Source: Streptomyces sp. 11x1 (GTDB lineage Bacteria; Actinomycetota; Actinomycetes; Streptomycetales; Streptomycetaceae). From it: DNA of 64,000 nt. The translations under genes and the position numbers were made by a program. This document shows, one piece after another, positions 51,535 through 60,154 of this stretch. The stretch is taken from NCBI RefSeq assembly GCF_032598905.1, contig NZ_CP122458.1, forward strand, positions 7,589,001 through 7,653,000, read 5' to 3'. How positions within the stretch are numbered: the stretch's first letter is position 1; each line of letters starts with the position of its first letter. The notes under the pieces are model-generated. The model was not told where the DNA came from. It was given only the letters and a program-made list of their open reading frames with translations, and made no database searches.

Positions 51535-52119
51535 TCACCGGCCACGTGCGATTCGGTCCGAGGGGGCCGCCACCGCCGTGGCGACGTTGGGCGGCGGCGA
51601 ACCCGAAGAACGCGCGGTGGTCGCGGACCGGCTGCGGGCAGCCTGGAGCCGCGCCGACGGGGGAGAGACCGTTGCCGATGCGGCGTACAGGGAGTTGGCC
51701 CCGTCGTGCAGTGCCGCACCGGCGGTGGCGAGTGCTTCCTCCATCACCCGTACCGCTGCCTCCCGGGCATCCTTGGCGTCGGGCTGGTCGCGCAGACTCT
51801 CGGTCTGGTTCAGGAAGGCAAGTTGGTGGGCCACCGCTCCCAGGGCGGAAGCCGCTTCGCCCGCGGGCTCGACGGCGGCGGCGAAGTTAGTGATCACGCG
51901 AGCGGTGTGGGGCGCCTGGTCCTGGTCGGCGGCACGGAAGAGGACCTCGTCGCCCAGATCGGTGACCAGCTTTCCGAGCTCGGAGATCTGGCGGGCGACG
52001 GCGACGACATCGGGTGAGCGGTGGGGGTCTCCCGGCACCGGCAGCTTGCCGCGCTGGGCGTCGAAGGCGGAGGCCGTGGAGCGCAGGGCCAGGGCGTCGG
52101 AGAGTGGGGTGTTGTCCAT
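51535..52119 (-). CDS. unknown helical protein
   Basis: The protein has 194 aa from ATG 52119, preceded by CTTGGA as in two other genes of this run. Helical: DVVAVARQISELGKLVTDLG and LAFLNQTESLRDQPDAKDAR. Serine/proline-rich tail. Ends one base before the methyltransferase start. Not recognised. Confidence 0.6.
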   Translation of the reverse strand: MDNTPLSDALALRSTASAFDAQRGKLPVPGDPHRSPDVVAVARQISELGKLVTDLGDEVLFRAADQDQAPHTARVITNFAAAVEPAGEAASALGAVAHQLAFLNQTESLRDQPDAKDAREAAVRVMEEALATAGAALHDGANSLYAASATVSPPSARLQAARSRSATTARSSGSPPPNVATAVAAPSDRIARGR

Positions 52120-52189
52120 GGGGAGTTCCAAGGTGGGGACAGTCGGATGGGCTGGGTCGGTTGGTGAGTGGGCGAGGACGGAGGACGGC

Positions 52190-53353
52190 TCAGCCGTGGG
52201 TGCGCGAGGGCGGTCGTGCGGCTGATGATGTGGAGGCAGAGCCTGGGCATTCCGAGGGCCGTGCGGCCGGTCGCGCCGTGCTGCGGGCGAGGGCGGCGTG
52301 GACCTGCGCCTTCGGGGGCCCCTCGGTCGGCGGCGCGGGGGGCGGCGCCGGAGCGCCGTTCGCGGTCTGCCAGCGGGCGCGCACTTCGTCGAGCGGCCCG
52401 AGCGCGTGCAGGGCGTGGCTGATGAGCCGTCCGGGGGCCAGGGTCTCGTTCTCGGCCAGGGCGCGGATGGCGCGGGCGGAGGCGGCGGCCGTACGGGCGA
52501 CGGAGGAACGCATGATCTGCTCGCCGAGCCACTCGGCGCTGCCGGGGCCGACGCCGTCGTAGATGGCGGTGAGCTGTTCGGTGGTCAGCGTGCCGTCGGC
52601 GAGCAGACCGCGCCGCTGGGCTTCCCACAGCACGGTGATCCGGTCGATGGGTTCGCTGCGGTGGTGCAGCGCTCCCAGGCAGCGGTAGAGCTGGCCGTGG
52701 GCGGGGTCGGCGAAGTCGCCGGGTCGCAGCCAGCCGACGACTTCGTCCATCGCCTTCGGCCGCTCGACCAGGACCGCCAGCAGGATCTGCTCGTCCTCGG
52801 CGACCTGTTCCGCTCGTACCGACGGCGGCGCGACGGGAGCTGTGGGCGGCGGTGTCGTCGGGGCGGCCGGGCGCGGTTCGGACCCCCAGCGGCGCGCGAG
52901 GTCTTCGAGCACCCCGGCCAGGACGTCCGCATGGTGCAGCGCCCCTTCCACCTCACCCTGGAGGGCGCCGGCGCGGGCTGCCTGGTGAAGGCGGATCGCG
53001 TGCGCGGTCACGCTGCGGTGGATCGCTCCCTCCAGCACCATCCGGCCGTACACCGGGGCGTGCTCGGGCCGCGGGCAGGCCGAGATCAGGGTGTGGGGAT
53101 ACACCACCGTCAGCCCCCGGACATGGTTGCCGGCCTCCGCGACGGCGTCCGTCACCCAGGACAGCGGCACACGTCCTCCGGTCGCCACGGCGGGATGGTT
53201 CTCGGTCCGGAGCTTGCGCAAGGCGGCGAACAGCGCCTGGTGGATGGGCCGGTAGAAGTGATCGGGCGCGAGCCAGTCCAGGTGCGCGAGCTGGCCGGGG
53301 TCGAGCAGCACCGCGCCGAGCACCGCCTGCTCGGCACTCAGCAGCGGGTTCAT
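52190..53353 (-). CDS. two DnaB N-terminal-like domains without helicase core
   Basis: The protein has 387 aa from ATG 53353. Residues ~3-110 (LLSAEQAVLGAVLLDPGQLA, HFYRPIHQALFAALRKLRTE) are a DnaB_N helical domain. Residues ~180-290 (AEDEQILLAVLVERPKAMDE, GQLYRCLGALHHRSEPIDRI) are a second copy. No RecA-like ATPase follows; the tail is Pro/Ala-rich. DnaB_N domains mediate ring assembly and primase/loader contacts, so this could modulate host or element helicase loading. Overlaps the upstream gene (ATGA). Confidence 0.75.
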   Translation of the reverse strand: MNPLLSAEQAVLGAVLLDPGQLAHLDWLAPDHFYRPIHQALFAALRKLRTENHPAVATGGRVPLSWVTDAVAEAGNHVRGLTVVYPHTLISACPRPEHAPVYGRMVLEGAIHRSVTAHAIRLHQAARAGALQGEVEGALHHADVLAGVLEDLARRWGSEPRPAAPTTPPPTAPVAPPSVRAEQVAEDEQILLAVLVERPKAMDEVVGWLRPGDFADPAHGQLYRCLGALHHRSEPIDRITVLWEAQRRGLLADGTLTTEQLTAIYDGVGPGSAEWLGEQIMRSSVARTAAASARAIRALAENETLAPGRLISHALHALGPLDEVRARWQTANGAPAPPPAPPTEGPPKAQVHAALARSTARPAARPSECPGSASTSSAARPPSRTHG

Positions 53354-53595
53354 CGCCGCCGCCCGGGGCGGGGAGTCGGCGGGTCGTCCTGCTGCGAGTG
53401 GAGATCGGCGACGGCCTGGTCGGCGGCGGTCATCGCGTCGGCGAAGCGGTCCAGCTCGGTGGTGAACGTCGGGTCTGTGGCGAGGATCGATTCGGAACCG
53501 GTGACGAGCCACCACTGGCCACCGCGTCGGACGACCGGTGACCGGGCGAGGCGTTCGGAACGCGTCGGAGGAGGGGACGGAGTGCGCGAGGACAT
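53350..53595 (-). CDS. small protein coupled to DnaB_N-like gene
   Basis: The protein has 81 aa from ATG 53595, overlapping the next start by ATGA. GGQWWLVTGSESILATDPTF and TTELDRFADAMTAADQAVAD; Arg-rich end. No motif recognised. Confidence 0.55.
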   Translation of the reverse strand: MSSRTPSPPPTRSERLARSPVVRRGGQWWLVTGSESILATDPTFTTELDRFADAMTAADQAVADLHSQQDDPPTPRPGRRR

Positions 53596-53854
53596 GAGGG
53601 GACTCCTGAGCAGGTAGAGGGGAGGGGCAGGCCGTGAGGTCGACGTCGGCCCGGACGGGGGTGCCGGAGCGGCAGGACCAGGCGGGAAGCCGTCCGGATG
53701 GCCGTTCTCCGGTTCGGCGTCCGTGAGCGCGTCGGAGATGTCGCCCTGACGTCCGGACCACTCGTGTGGGCGGTGCCCCGGTCGATCGGTGCCTGGTCCA
53801 GAGGCCGGCGACTGCGGTGCGGATACGCCGGGCCGAGTAGCGGCGTGGCCTCCG

Positions 53855-54871
53855 TCAGCGGCGACGGCCGCGGTCGAGAGCCGTCTGCGCGGACGCCGGG
53901 AGGGACGACGTGGCGGGCGGTGGGGTGTGCTGTGTGGGGCGGTGGGGTGTCGTGGTCCGTGTGGTGGCGGCTCGGACTCGTGGGGAGGTGTCGTCGGTGT
54001 GCTGGAGGGCGTTGGCGGTGTCGGTGAAGCGGCGCCAGGCGTAGTCGGAGCGGTCCGCGGTCCAGGCTGGCGCCCGGGCGACGAGGGCTTCGGCGAGGGC
54101 GGCGACGTCGTTCTCGGGTGCGGTGCCGCTTGCGAGGAGGGGGCCGGCGGGGGACCACAGGTCGATACGCCATTCGTCGCCGAGCCGGACGGCGGTGACG
54201 AAGCCGTCGTCGGGTGCCGGCTGGTAGGTCCACATGTGGGCGTGGACTGTCCAGCCGGGTCCGACGAAGGCGGGTGGGGCGGGCTCGGGCAGCGGTTCGG
54301 GTGTGCCGACCTCGAACAGGTCGAGCAGCGGTCCGTCGTTGAGAGCCGCGTCCATGAGCCGCAGCGCGTCGTCCGTGGAGACGTCCCGGCGTCCCTTGAG
54401 CGCGGCGAGGACGGTGCGCAGGGCGCTGAGGTGTTCCCGGGCGTCGCCGGGGTCGAGCCGGTCCTCGGCGGGCCCGTCCTGGCGTAGCCAGTGCCGCACC
54501 GACGCCGCCTGGGACCGCAGCGATTCGATGTCCCTGGCGGAGAGCCGTTCCGGCAGGTGTTCGACGCGGTGGACCAATCGCCAGTAGGGCTTGAGGTGTT
54601 CGTTGACGACGTGGCGGGCGATGCGGTCGATCTGGGGGCGGAAGCCGGCCACGGCCCCGGCGCGGACGTGGTCGTCGTGGTGGCGTAGATCGGTGAGCAA
54701 GCGCATGTAGGCGTCGTGGGTGTCGATCCGGTCGCGGACGACGGACTCGTAGGCCCGGTTGAGGAGTTCCAGATCCGACAGTTCCCGCGCTCCGGACTCG
54801 GGGTGGTGGGCTGCTTCGCGCCGCAGGGCGGCGACGCGTTCGGCGGCGGGGACGTCCCAGACCCCGCTCAT
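53855..54871 (-). CDS. unknown protein coupled to the VirD4-like gene
   Basis: The protein has 338 aa from ATG 54871, overlapping the coupling-protein stop (ATGA). The N-terminal ~175 residues are long charged helices (YMRLLTDLRHHDDHVRAGAV; YWRLVHRVEHLPERLSARDI). Residues ~200-290 (GWTVHAHMWTYQPAPDDGFV, EWRIDLWSPAGPLLASG) are a small beta domain resembling the DUF317-like fold. Function unknown; co-translation suggests a transfer-related role. Confidence 0.65.
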   Translation of the reverse strand: MSGVWDVPAAERVAALRREAAHHPESGARELSDLELLNRAYESVVRDRIDTHDAYMRLLTDLRHHDDHVRAGAVAGFRPQIDRIARHVVNEHLKPYWRLVHRVEHLPERLSARDIESLRSQAASVRHWLRQDGPAEDRLDPGDAREHLSALRTVLAALKGRRDVSTDDALRLMDAALNDGPLLDLFEVGTPEPLPEPAPPAFVGPGWTVHAHMWTYQPAPDDGFVTAVRLGDEWRIDLWSPAGPLLASGTAPENDVAALAEALVARAPAWTADRSDYAWRRFTDTANALQHTDDTSPRVRAATTRTTTPHRPTQHTPPPATSSLPASAQTALDRGRRR

Positions 54872-56652
54872 GCCGCACGCCCGAGGCCGGAGTTGGTCGC
54901 CTTCGCGAGTGCGCGGTCGGTGATGGTGGCCGTGGCGGCGGCGGAGGCAGGCGCGATGGTCTTCGCTGACGGCTCCTTGTACCAGGGCTTGAGGTCGAGC
55001 AGCGCGATGCGTAGGCCGGTGGCCAGCAGGAGTGCCTTGCCCTTGGGCAGCGCACGGATCGCGTCGGGGGCGAGGATCCGCTCGGTGCGCATGGACACGG
55101 ACGTCGACTTGCCGCTGTCGGAGTGGGAGACGGAGACGGTCCGTACCTCGTGCTCCCCGATCGCGCGGCTCAGCTTGTCGGCGAAGTCGATGTCGTCGAT
55201 GCCGGAGCCGACGATCTTGACCGTGGCGGCGCTCCAGAGTGCGTCCATGCCGGCCTCGCCCCAGCAGCGCTGGCCCTGCCGGTAGGACTGCAGGATCGTC
55301 ATCGGGATCACGCCCCGTGAGCCCAGGTGGCTGTACAGGTCGGGGAGATCGGAGATCTTGCACACGTTGGCGGCCTCGTCGAGGACGCACAGGGCGGGCG
55401 GGTCGAGCCGCCCGCCGGAGCGCTCGGCGACGACCACGGCCGCGCGCATCACCGCGTCGGCCGCCGCCGCGATGATCGCCGATGCCGAGCCGCCGCCGTC
55501 CTTGCTGAGCAGGTACAGCGTGTCGCGGGAGGTGGCGAACGCGGAGGGCTTGAACTCGGGAAGGCGCTTGTCGGGTGTGACCCAGGCGGCGATGTCCGGG
55601 TCGAGCAGGCAGCTCGCGTACTGCCGCGCGGTCTCGTAGATGCCGTCCCGCGTTTCCGTGGCCCCGCTGACGGTGCCCTGGAGCTGGGCGGCGACCGCCT
55701 CGTGGCCGGCATCGGTGAGCAGGTCCACCGGAGTGCGGTCAGCTGGGGAGGCGAGCCAGGCCAGGACATCGGTGATCGGGCGCCGGTGGCTGGCGGCGGC
55801 CAGGAACAGCGCGCCCAGAGTGTTGCTCGCGGCGGTGGACCAGAAGTCGGCGCCGCTGGACTCGTCGACGCTGGCGGCGACGAAGTGCCCGGCCAAACGT
55901 TTCGCCCCGGCCAGGTCGCGGGCGTCAGCCAGGATGTCCCACCACATCTCGCGCGGGTGGTGGGCGATCTGCTGCGGGTCGAGCGTCCAGATCGTGCCGA
56001 CCTCGGCGCGGGCGTCCACTGTCGCGGTGAAGGCGTCGTTCGCCGCCTTGTTCGAGGTGAGCAGTACCGGGCCGGGAGCGGCGAGGATCGCGGGGATCGC
56101 CAGCCCGGACGTCTTGCCGGAGCGCGGGGCCATGATCGCGACGATCACGTCCTCCCAGGAGGCGCGGACCTCGGCCCGGCCCGGGGAGTGCGTGCCGACG
56201 AGGATCCCGCGGTCCGCGGGAGCGACCTCCTTCGGTTCGAGGCCGGACAGGCTCGGCCGCAGGCTCTTCGCCTTGGCGGCGATCTCCTTGTTCATCAGAG
56301 GGGCGAGATCCCGCCTGCGGGCGAGGCCGTTCTTCGCACCGCCGCGCAGCCGCAGCCACACAACCAGGCCGGTGACGGTGAGGCAGACGGAGAGCAGCCC
56401 GGGAACGAGCCGCGCGCCGACCAGCAGAGCGGTGGGGCTCAGGTGCGGCCACAGCACGTTGGGGTGCAACAGCGCGTTGGTGGCCTCGAACGGGGCCCAG
56501 GGGCCGGTGCCGACGAGAGAGTTGGTGAGGTTGCCGGTCAGCCAGGCGAGGGAACCGAAGGCGATGCCGACGCCGAGGACGCCGAACAGGAGGTAAAGGA
56601 GCGCGTCGGAGCCGGTGGTGGTCGAGGGCGCGCTGGTACGTGGTGCGGACAT
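54868..56652 (-). CDS. VirD4/TraG-type type IV coupling protein
   Basis: The protein has 594 aa from ATG 56652. Two N-terminal membrane helices (LLYLLFGVLGVGIAFGSLAW; LVPGLLSVCLTVTGLVVWL) are followed by Walker A VAIMAPRSGKTSGLAIPAIL, Walker B LCVLDEAANVCKISDLPDLY and the GSRGVIPMTILQSYRQGQRC helix typical of TraG/VirD4. It forms the membrane hexamer that receives relaxase-bound DNA. This is unlike the TraB/FtsK translocase of classical Streptomyces elements. Its 5' leader is duplicated at 50.2 kb. Confidence 0.9.
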   Translation of the reverse strand: MSAPRTSAPSTTTGSDALLYLLFGVLGVGIAFGSLAWLTGNLTNSLVGTGPWAPFEATNALLHPNVLWPHLSPTALLVGARLVPGLLSVCLTVTGLVVWLRLRGGAKNGLARRRDLAPLMNKEIAAKAKSLRPSLSGLEPKEVAPADRGILVGTHSPGRAEVRASWEDVIVAIMAPRSGKTSGLAIPAILAAPGPVLLTSNKAANDAFTATVDARAEVGTIWTLDPQQIAHHPREMWWDILADARDLAGAKRLAGHFVAASVDESSGADFWSTAASNTLGALFLAAASHRRPITDVLAWLASPADRTPVDLLTDAGHEAVAAQLQGTVSGATETRDGIYETARQYASCLLDPDIAAWVTPDKRLPEFKPSAFATSRDTLYLLSKDGGGSASAIIAAAADAVMRAAVVVAERSGGRLDPPALCVLDEAANVCKISDLPDLYSHLGSRGVIPMTILQSYRQGQRCWGEAGMDALWSAATVKIVGSGIDDIDFADKLSRAIGEHEVRTVSVSHSDSGKSTSVSMRTERILAPDAIRALPKGKALLLATGLRIALLDLKPWYKEPSAKTIAPASAAATATITDRALAKATNSGLGRAA

Positions 56653-56717
56653 GGCGGGTCCAAGGAGGGAGAGCGGACAAGGCGGGGCGGGGCGCGCGGC
56701 GCTCTTCTGGTGGTCAT
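56647..56717 (-). repeat. leader repeat, copy 2 (5' of coupling-protein gene)
   Basis: Homologous to 50179-50247. From ATG 56717, with AGGAG upstream, a 59-codon frame (start MTTRRAPRAPPRLVRSPS) runs into the coupling-protein gene and ends at a TGA about 120 bp inside it. It may be a coupling leader peptide. Confidence 0.5.
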
Positions 56718-56767
56718 CGGGCAGCTCCTGTCGGGGCAGGGGACGGCAGTTGGGGGTCAAGCCGAGG

Positions 56768-57442
56768 TCATCGGGTGCGTGGCGGCCGGGGCGGTAGGGC
56801 GCTGGTGGGTGGTTCGGATGCCGCGCCGACGGAGGGCGCGGTCCGCTGAGCGCCGACGTGTGGGGAGGAAGCACGGGCGGCTCGGCGTCGGTCCGCTTCC
56901 GGGTTCCGGGAGGCGGGCGGCTCGTTGTCCGCGACCGCGTCGTTGCCGACGACATCGCTGAGCGGCTCCCTGGTCCGCAGGGCGGGCACCTCGTCGCGGT
57001 ACCTGGGGTCGCTGAGTTGCACAGGGCACGCGGCGATCATGTCCTCGGCGACCTCCAGCTCCTCCTGGACGTCCCGCAGCATGCGGGTGGCGGCGGCCAG
57101 CCGTGTCCACGTCTCGAAGGCCGGGTTGTGGTGCGGGTTCTCGAAGGTCAGACGGGCTCGGGTCCAGTCGGCCGCTGCGGCCACGAGTTCGGTCAGCTGG
57201 GGCAGGGCCCCGAGCGCTCCGTTGACCCTCTCGATGATTCCGGCGATCTCATGGGGAGTTGCTGTCTCCGTGATCCGGGCGATCATCCCCGGGACGGAGT
57301 ACGGGTCGACCGACGGGTGCGGCAGGCGTCGGGCCTGCAGGGACGCGTCGGGGCCGGACGCCTTGCCGCCGTAGGCAAGCCGGATGTTGTGCTGCATCTC
57401 GGCGCCTACGGCCTCGCCGATGCTCGGGTAGAACTCGGGCAC
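56768..57442 (-). CDS. unknown protein of transfer operon
   Basis: The protein has 224 aa from GTG 57442 with AGGAGG 5 bp upstream. EFYPSIGEAVGAEMQHNIRL, then helices (IAGIIERVNGALGALPQLTE; RMLRDVQEELEVAEDMIAAC). The C-terminal ~70 residues are disordered. It precedes the coupling-protein gene. No family recognised. Confidence 0.65.
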   Translation of the reverse strand: MPEFYPSIGEAVGAEMQHNIRLAYGGKASGPDASLQARRLPHPSVDPYSVPGMIARITETATPHEIAGIIERVNGALGALPQLTELVAAAADWTRARLTFENPHHNPAFETWTRLAAATRMLRDVQEELEVAEDMIAACPVQLSDPRYRDEVPALRTREPLSDVVGNDAVADNEPPASRNPEADRRRAARASSPHVGAQRTAPSVGAASEPPTSALPPRPPRTR

Positions 57443-57512
57443 TGTTCCTCCTTGGGCGGGGTGTCGGGTCGGTGCCGGGTGGGTTGGACAGATCCCTCGG
57501 ACCTTGGCCGGT

Positions 57513-58256
57513 CTAACGGGTTCGAGGGCTGGCGACCTGCGGCGCACCCACGGCGGTACCGCCCTCCGGAGACGGAGTCCCGAGCGCCGAAGACGCCTTG
57601 GCCCTCTCCGCCGCGGGCGACGTGGCGAGAGCCGCACTTCGTGCGTCGGGCGGGGCTGGGGACTGTGTCTGCGCCCCGGCGTGGTCCTGCCGCGAGTCGT
57701 TGACACGGTGCAGTTCGCGTCCCGCTCCGACGAGTTCTGATTGCGCCGCGCTGACGAACTCCGCGGCGAAGCCGAACCGGTCGGCGAGCGCGTACGCCTC
57801 GTCGTCGAGGTCGGTGATCTGTTCGCCTGCCGTCTCCAGAGCTTCCCGGAGGCGTTCCAGGACGCCGTGCTCAGGATGAAGGAGGTGATCGACCGCCTGG
57901 GCAAGGCCTGCACCGTTCTCGGCGGCCCTGATCTGGTCGGTCAGCCGGAGGACTTCGGCTCCGGCGGTGTAGGGCCCGAGAGGGTTGGCCGGGCTGGTCG
58001 ACCGGCTCGTGTCGAGGTCGGGGTCCAGATCGACGCTGTACCGGGCGGCGCGGAGCATCTCGGCTGCGTGGGAGGCGATGGCGACGCGCTCAGCCTGCGG
58101 GGTGGTGGTCGCCAGGCGGTGGCGGCGGCCGTACCAGTCCTCGATCTGCTGGAAACCGGCGTGCTTGAGGAACGTGGCGGACAGGTCGTCGCTGGCGCCC
58201 TTCGCCGAGACGCTGCCGCTGGGCTCTGCGCTGATGGTGATGTAGGGGGCAGACAC
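57513..58256 (-). CDS. unknown protein following relaxase-like remnant
   Basis: The protein has 247 aa from GTG 58256 with AGGAG 7 bp upstream. Starts with a short beta segment (SAPYITISAEPSGSVSAKG), then DDLSATFLKHAGFQQIEDWY and helical stretches (RLREALETAGEQITDLDDEA). The frame is also open upstream into the relaxase-like remnant. Probably a relaxosome or transfer accessory protein by position; no motif supports an activity. Confidence 0.65.
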   Translation of the reverse strand: MSAPYITISAEPSGSVSAKGASDDLSATFLKHAGFQQIEDWYGRRHRLATTTPQAERVAIASHAAEMLRAARYSVDLDPDLDTSRSTSPANPLGPYTAGAEVLRLTDQIRAAENGAGLAQAVDHLLHPEHGVLERLREALETAGEQITDLDDEAYALADRFGFAAEFVSAAQSELVGAGRELHRVNDSRQDHAGAQTQSPAPPDARSAALATSPAAERAKASSALGTPSPEGGTAVGAPQVASPRTR

Positions 58257-58785
58257 GTGGTTCTCCTGGGCGCGGGGTGTCGGGCGCGGGGTCGGGGGCA
58301 GGTGGCCGAGTTCGCTGGCGATGCGGTGGCACTCGGTCTGGAGACGGAAGGCGTCGCGGTAGGTGGAGGCTGCCGTCCTCGCGGGCGAGGGTGGCCACGA
58401 CGTGCACTTGCCGTGCTTGGTTGCGCACGGCGATCCACCGGCAGGCGTCCGGATCGCCCTCCGGCGCGATGCCGGTGGCCGCCACGATCCGGCGGGCCAC
58501 GTCGGCCCACTGCGCGTCGGTCGGGTCGGGGTGCCGGGGATCGGAGCGGACCGAGCAGACCCACACTGGCCGCTCGGGAGCTCGGGTCCCGAGGCGCTCG
58601 ACGGGTGCGTCGAGGGCGTGGGCCAGGTACGCCGGTGCGTCGGTCTGGGCGAGCATCTCGATCGGGGCACCGTGGCCGTCCCCCGCGATCAGACGGGGGT
58701 TGGTGTGGTTGCCGCGCTCGCCTGGCCCGTACAGGTACTCAAGGAGGCCGACGGTATGGCTGGCACGCTGCAGGTGGGCGATCAC
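58257..58785 (-). pseudogene. relaxase-like remnant, frameshifted, catalytic histidines lost
   Basis: From GTG 58785 (GAGGT 8 bp upstream) the frame encodes HTVGLLEYLYGPGERGNHTN and later PVWVCSVRSDPRHPDPTDAQ and GIAPEGDPDACRWIAVRN, clearly homologous to the intact relaxase at 36.1 kb. The HUH site HADDHIH is replaced by NQARQVH. Near 58370 the homologous continuation (TYRDAFRLQTECHRIASELG) moves to another frame. A degraded duplicate is the simplest view; a non-catalytic DNA-binding paralogue is an alternative. Confidence 0.6.
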
Positions 58786-58790
58786 GGCGT

Positions 58791-59234
58791 CTACCTCGAA
58801 GGGGAGTGGTGAACGGGAGCCCGGGTGGTCGGGCCGTCGGGGAGAGAGGATCCGCGGAATCCGCGATTTGGCCCGGCCGGAGATGGGTGGTAGACGCCTG
58901 AGCTCACTGCGGCTCGTCGAGGCCTTGGTCGTAGGAGGAGTCCGCGCAGGTTGAGTGCGCGAGGTACGTCGTTGTGCAGCCGGGCCCAGCGGCCGTCCTG
59001 GCGGGGGACGTTGGCGACGATGTCGAGTCCGTTGGCCTGGTAGCGCAGGGCGGCCCACCGGCAGGCGGCCGGGTCGTCGTCCGGCTCGATGCCGGTGGCG
59101 TTGAGGACCTCGCGCGTCAGCTCGAACCAGTCGTCGTCGAGTTCCACGCCGGTGGTGTTGCGGATCGCGCAGTGCCAGGTGAGCCGCTGGGACGCGATGT
59201 GCCCGGTGCTCTGCTCCTCCAACCACCCATCCAT
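58791..59234 (-). CDS. relaxase-like fragment without HUH motif
   Basis: The protein has 147 aa from ATG 59234. TWHCAIRNTTGVELDDDWFE, ATGIEPDDDPAACRWAALRY and IVANVPRQDGRWARLHNDVP align with the relaxase core, but the histidine triad region reads YQANGLDI, so metal binding is lost. The first ~50 relaxase residues are missing. The C-terminal ~50 residues look frame-shifted. Together with the next gene it may be a remnant of an older relaxase gene pair. Confidence 0.5.
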   Translation of the reverse strand: MDGWLEEQSTGHIASQRLTWHCAIRNTTGVELDDDWFELTREVLNATGIEPDDDPAACRWAALRYQANGLDIVANVPRQDGRWARLHNDVPRALNLRGLLLRPRPRRAAVSSGVYHPSPAGPNRGFRGSSLPDGPTTRAPVHHSPSR

Positions 59235-60154
59235 AAACCGGTCACGACGTCACGCCATGCGCGAGAGCCGCGAACTGGGGTCGTGTCCCGCAATGTGGTG
59301 TAGCAGCGATCACGGCGAAGATGCAGGTTACGTGCTCAATCAGCCTGCACGACACTCTTGCCGACCTGACTGGCCATCAGGTGAGGGGGCCTGGCCGAGG
59401 CGGCTGGCGCGGAGCCCATGGCCTTGGCCTCGGAGAAGGTCGCGTCAAGGTCGGCAGCGCCGTGCCGCAGGCGGGACCAACTGACGTAGCGTCAGGTCTG
59501 TCCGGTCGGCGGGTGCCAGAATCTGGCCTCCGACCTGCACTTTCGCGGTGATCGCTGTTACACCACTCGGGGGGACGCCATCCGAACTGGACGACTCGCG
59601 ATCACGCAATGCCCCTGCCGGTGGCGGTGTGAGTGGCGCCGTCACCGATATCGGTAACCGTGTCAGCGTTGATGCGACGGGCGGGGGCTCGCAGAAGATA
59701 CCCTTCAAAGTGATGGGTGAGTAGCTATGCCCGACGTTGAGGATGTCGCTCCGGGTGCATGCAAGGGTGGCCCGGTTGCAGCTCCATCCGGAGCAGTTCA
59801 TTCAGTTCCCGGTCCCAGGCTTCCGTGGGCGATCATTCTGCACACCGGTGAGCTGTCCACAGGGCGACCGCCACATGCGGCGCGGGCACACCTTCGCGTG
59901 GCATCCCCGCGAGACCGCCTCCAGCCCCGCAGCGGCCCAGGTTACACCCACCCTCACCAGGCCGCTGACCAGGACAAACAAAGAACTGTCACTGGAGTGC
60001 TACGTCGAACGGCGCGGCTCCGGATCGACACGGAACACGAGAACGAACCACATTTCCTTCCCCACCCGCACCTCCCCTCCACCGCAGGACCGGCCGACCC
60101 GCTACGTGACGAGGGCGAATCCCCAGGCGCGAGCAACGCGGCCGAGCGTCGGCG
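59235..60154. other. 920-bp interval without a convincing gene; right side of mobile region
   Basis: Several short frames exist, none with both a ribosome site and consistent codon bias. On the minus strand TAITAKVQVGGQILAPADRT followed by DLTLRQLV (about 59470-59560) is protein-like and could be a decayed gene, with a continuation (SEAKAMGSAPAASAR) in another frame. It contains the palindrome at 59641-59658. It marks the change from element genes to the GHKL-ATPase locus. Confidence 0.45.
59641..59658. promoter_or_regulatory. 18-bp near-perfect palindrome, candidate operator
   Basis: GTCACCGATATCGGTAAC contains the perfect 12-mer ACCGATATCGGT (59644-59655), and two further pairs outside one mismatch. 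It is the most symmetrical site in this gene-free interval. The regulated gene is unclear. Confidence 0.4.
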
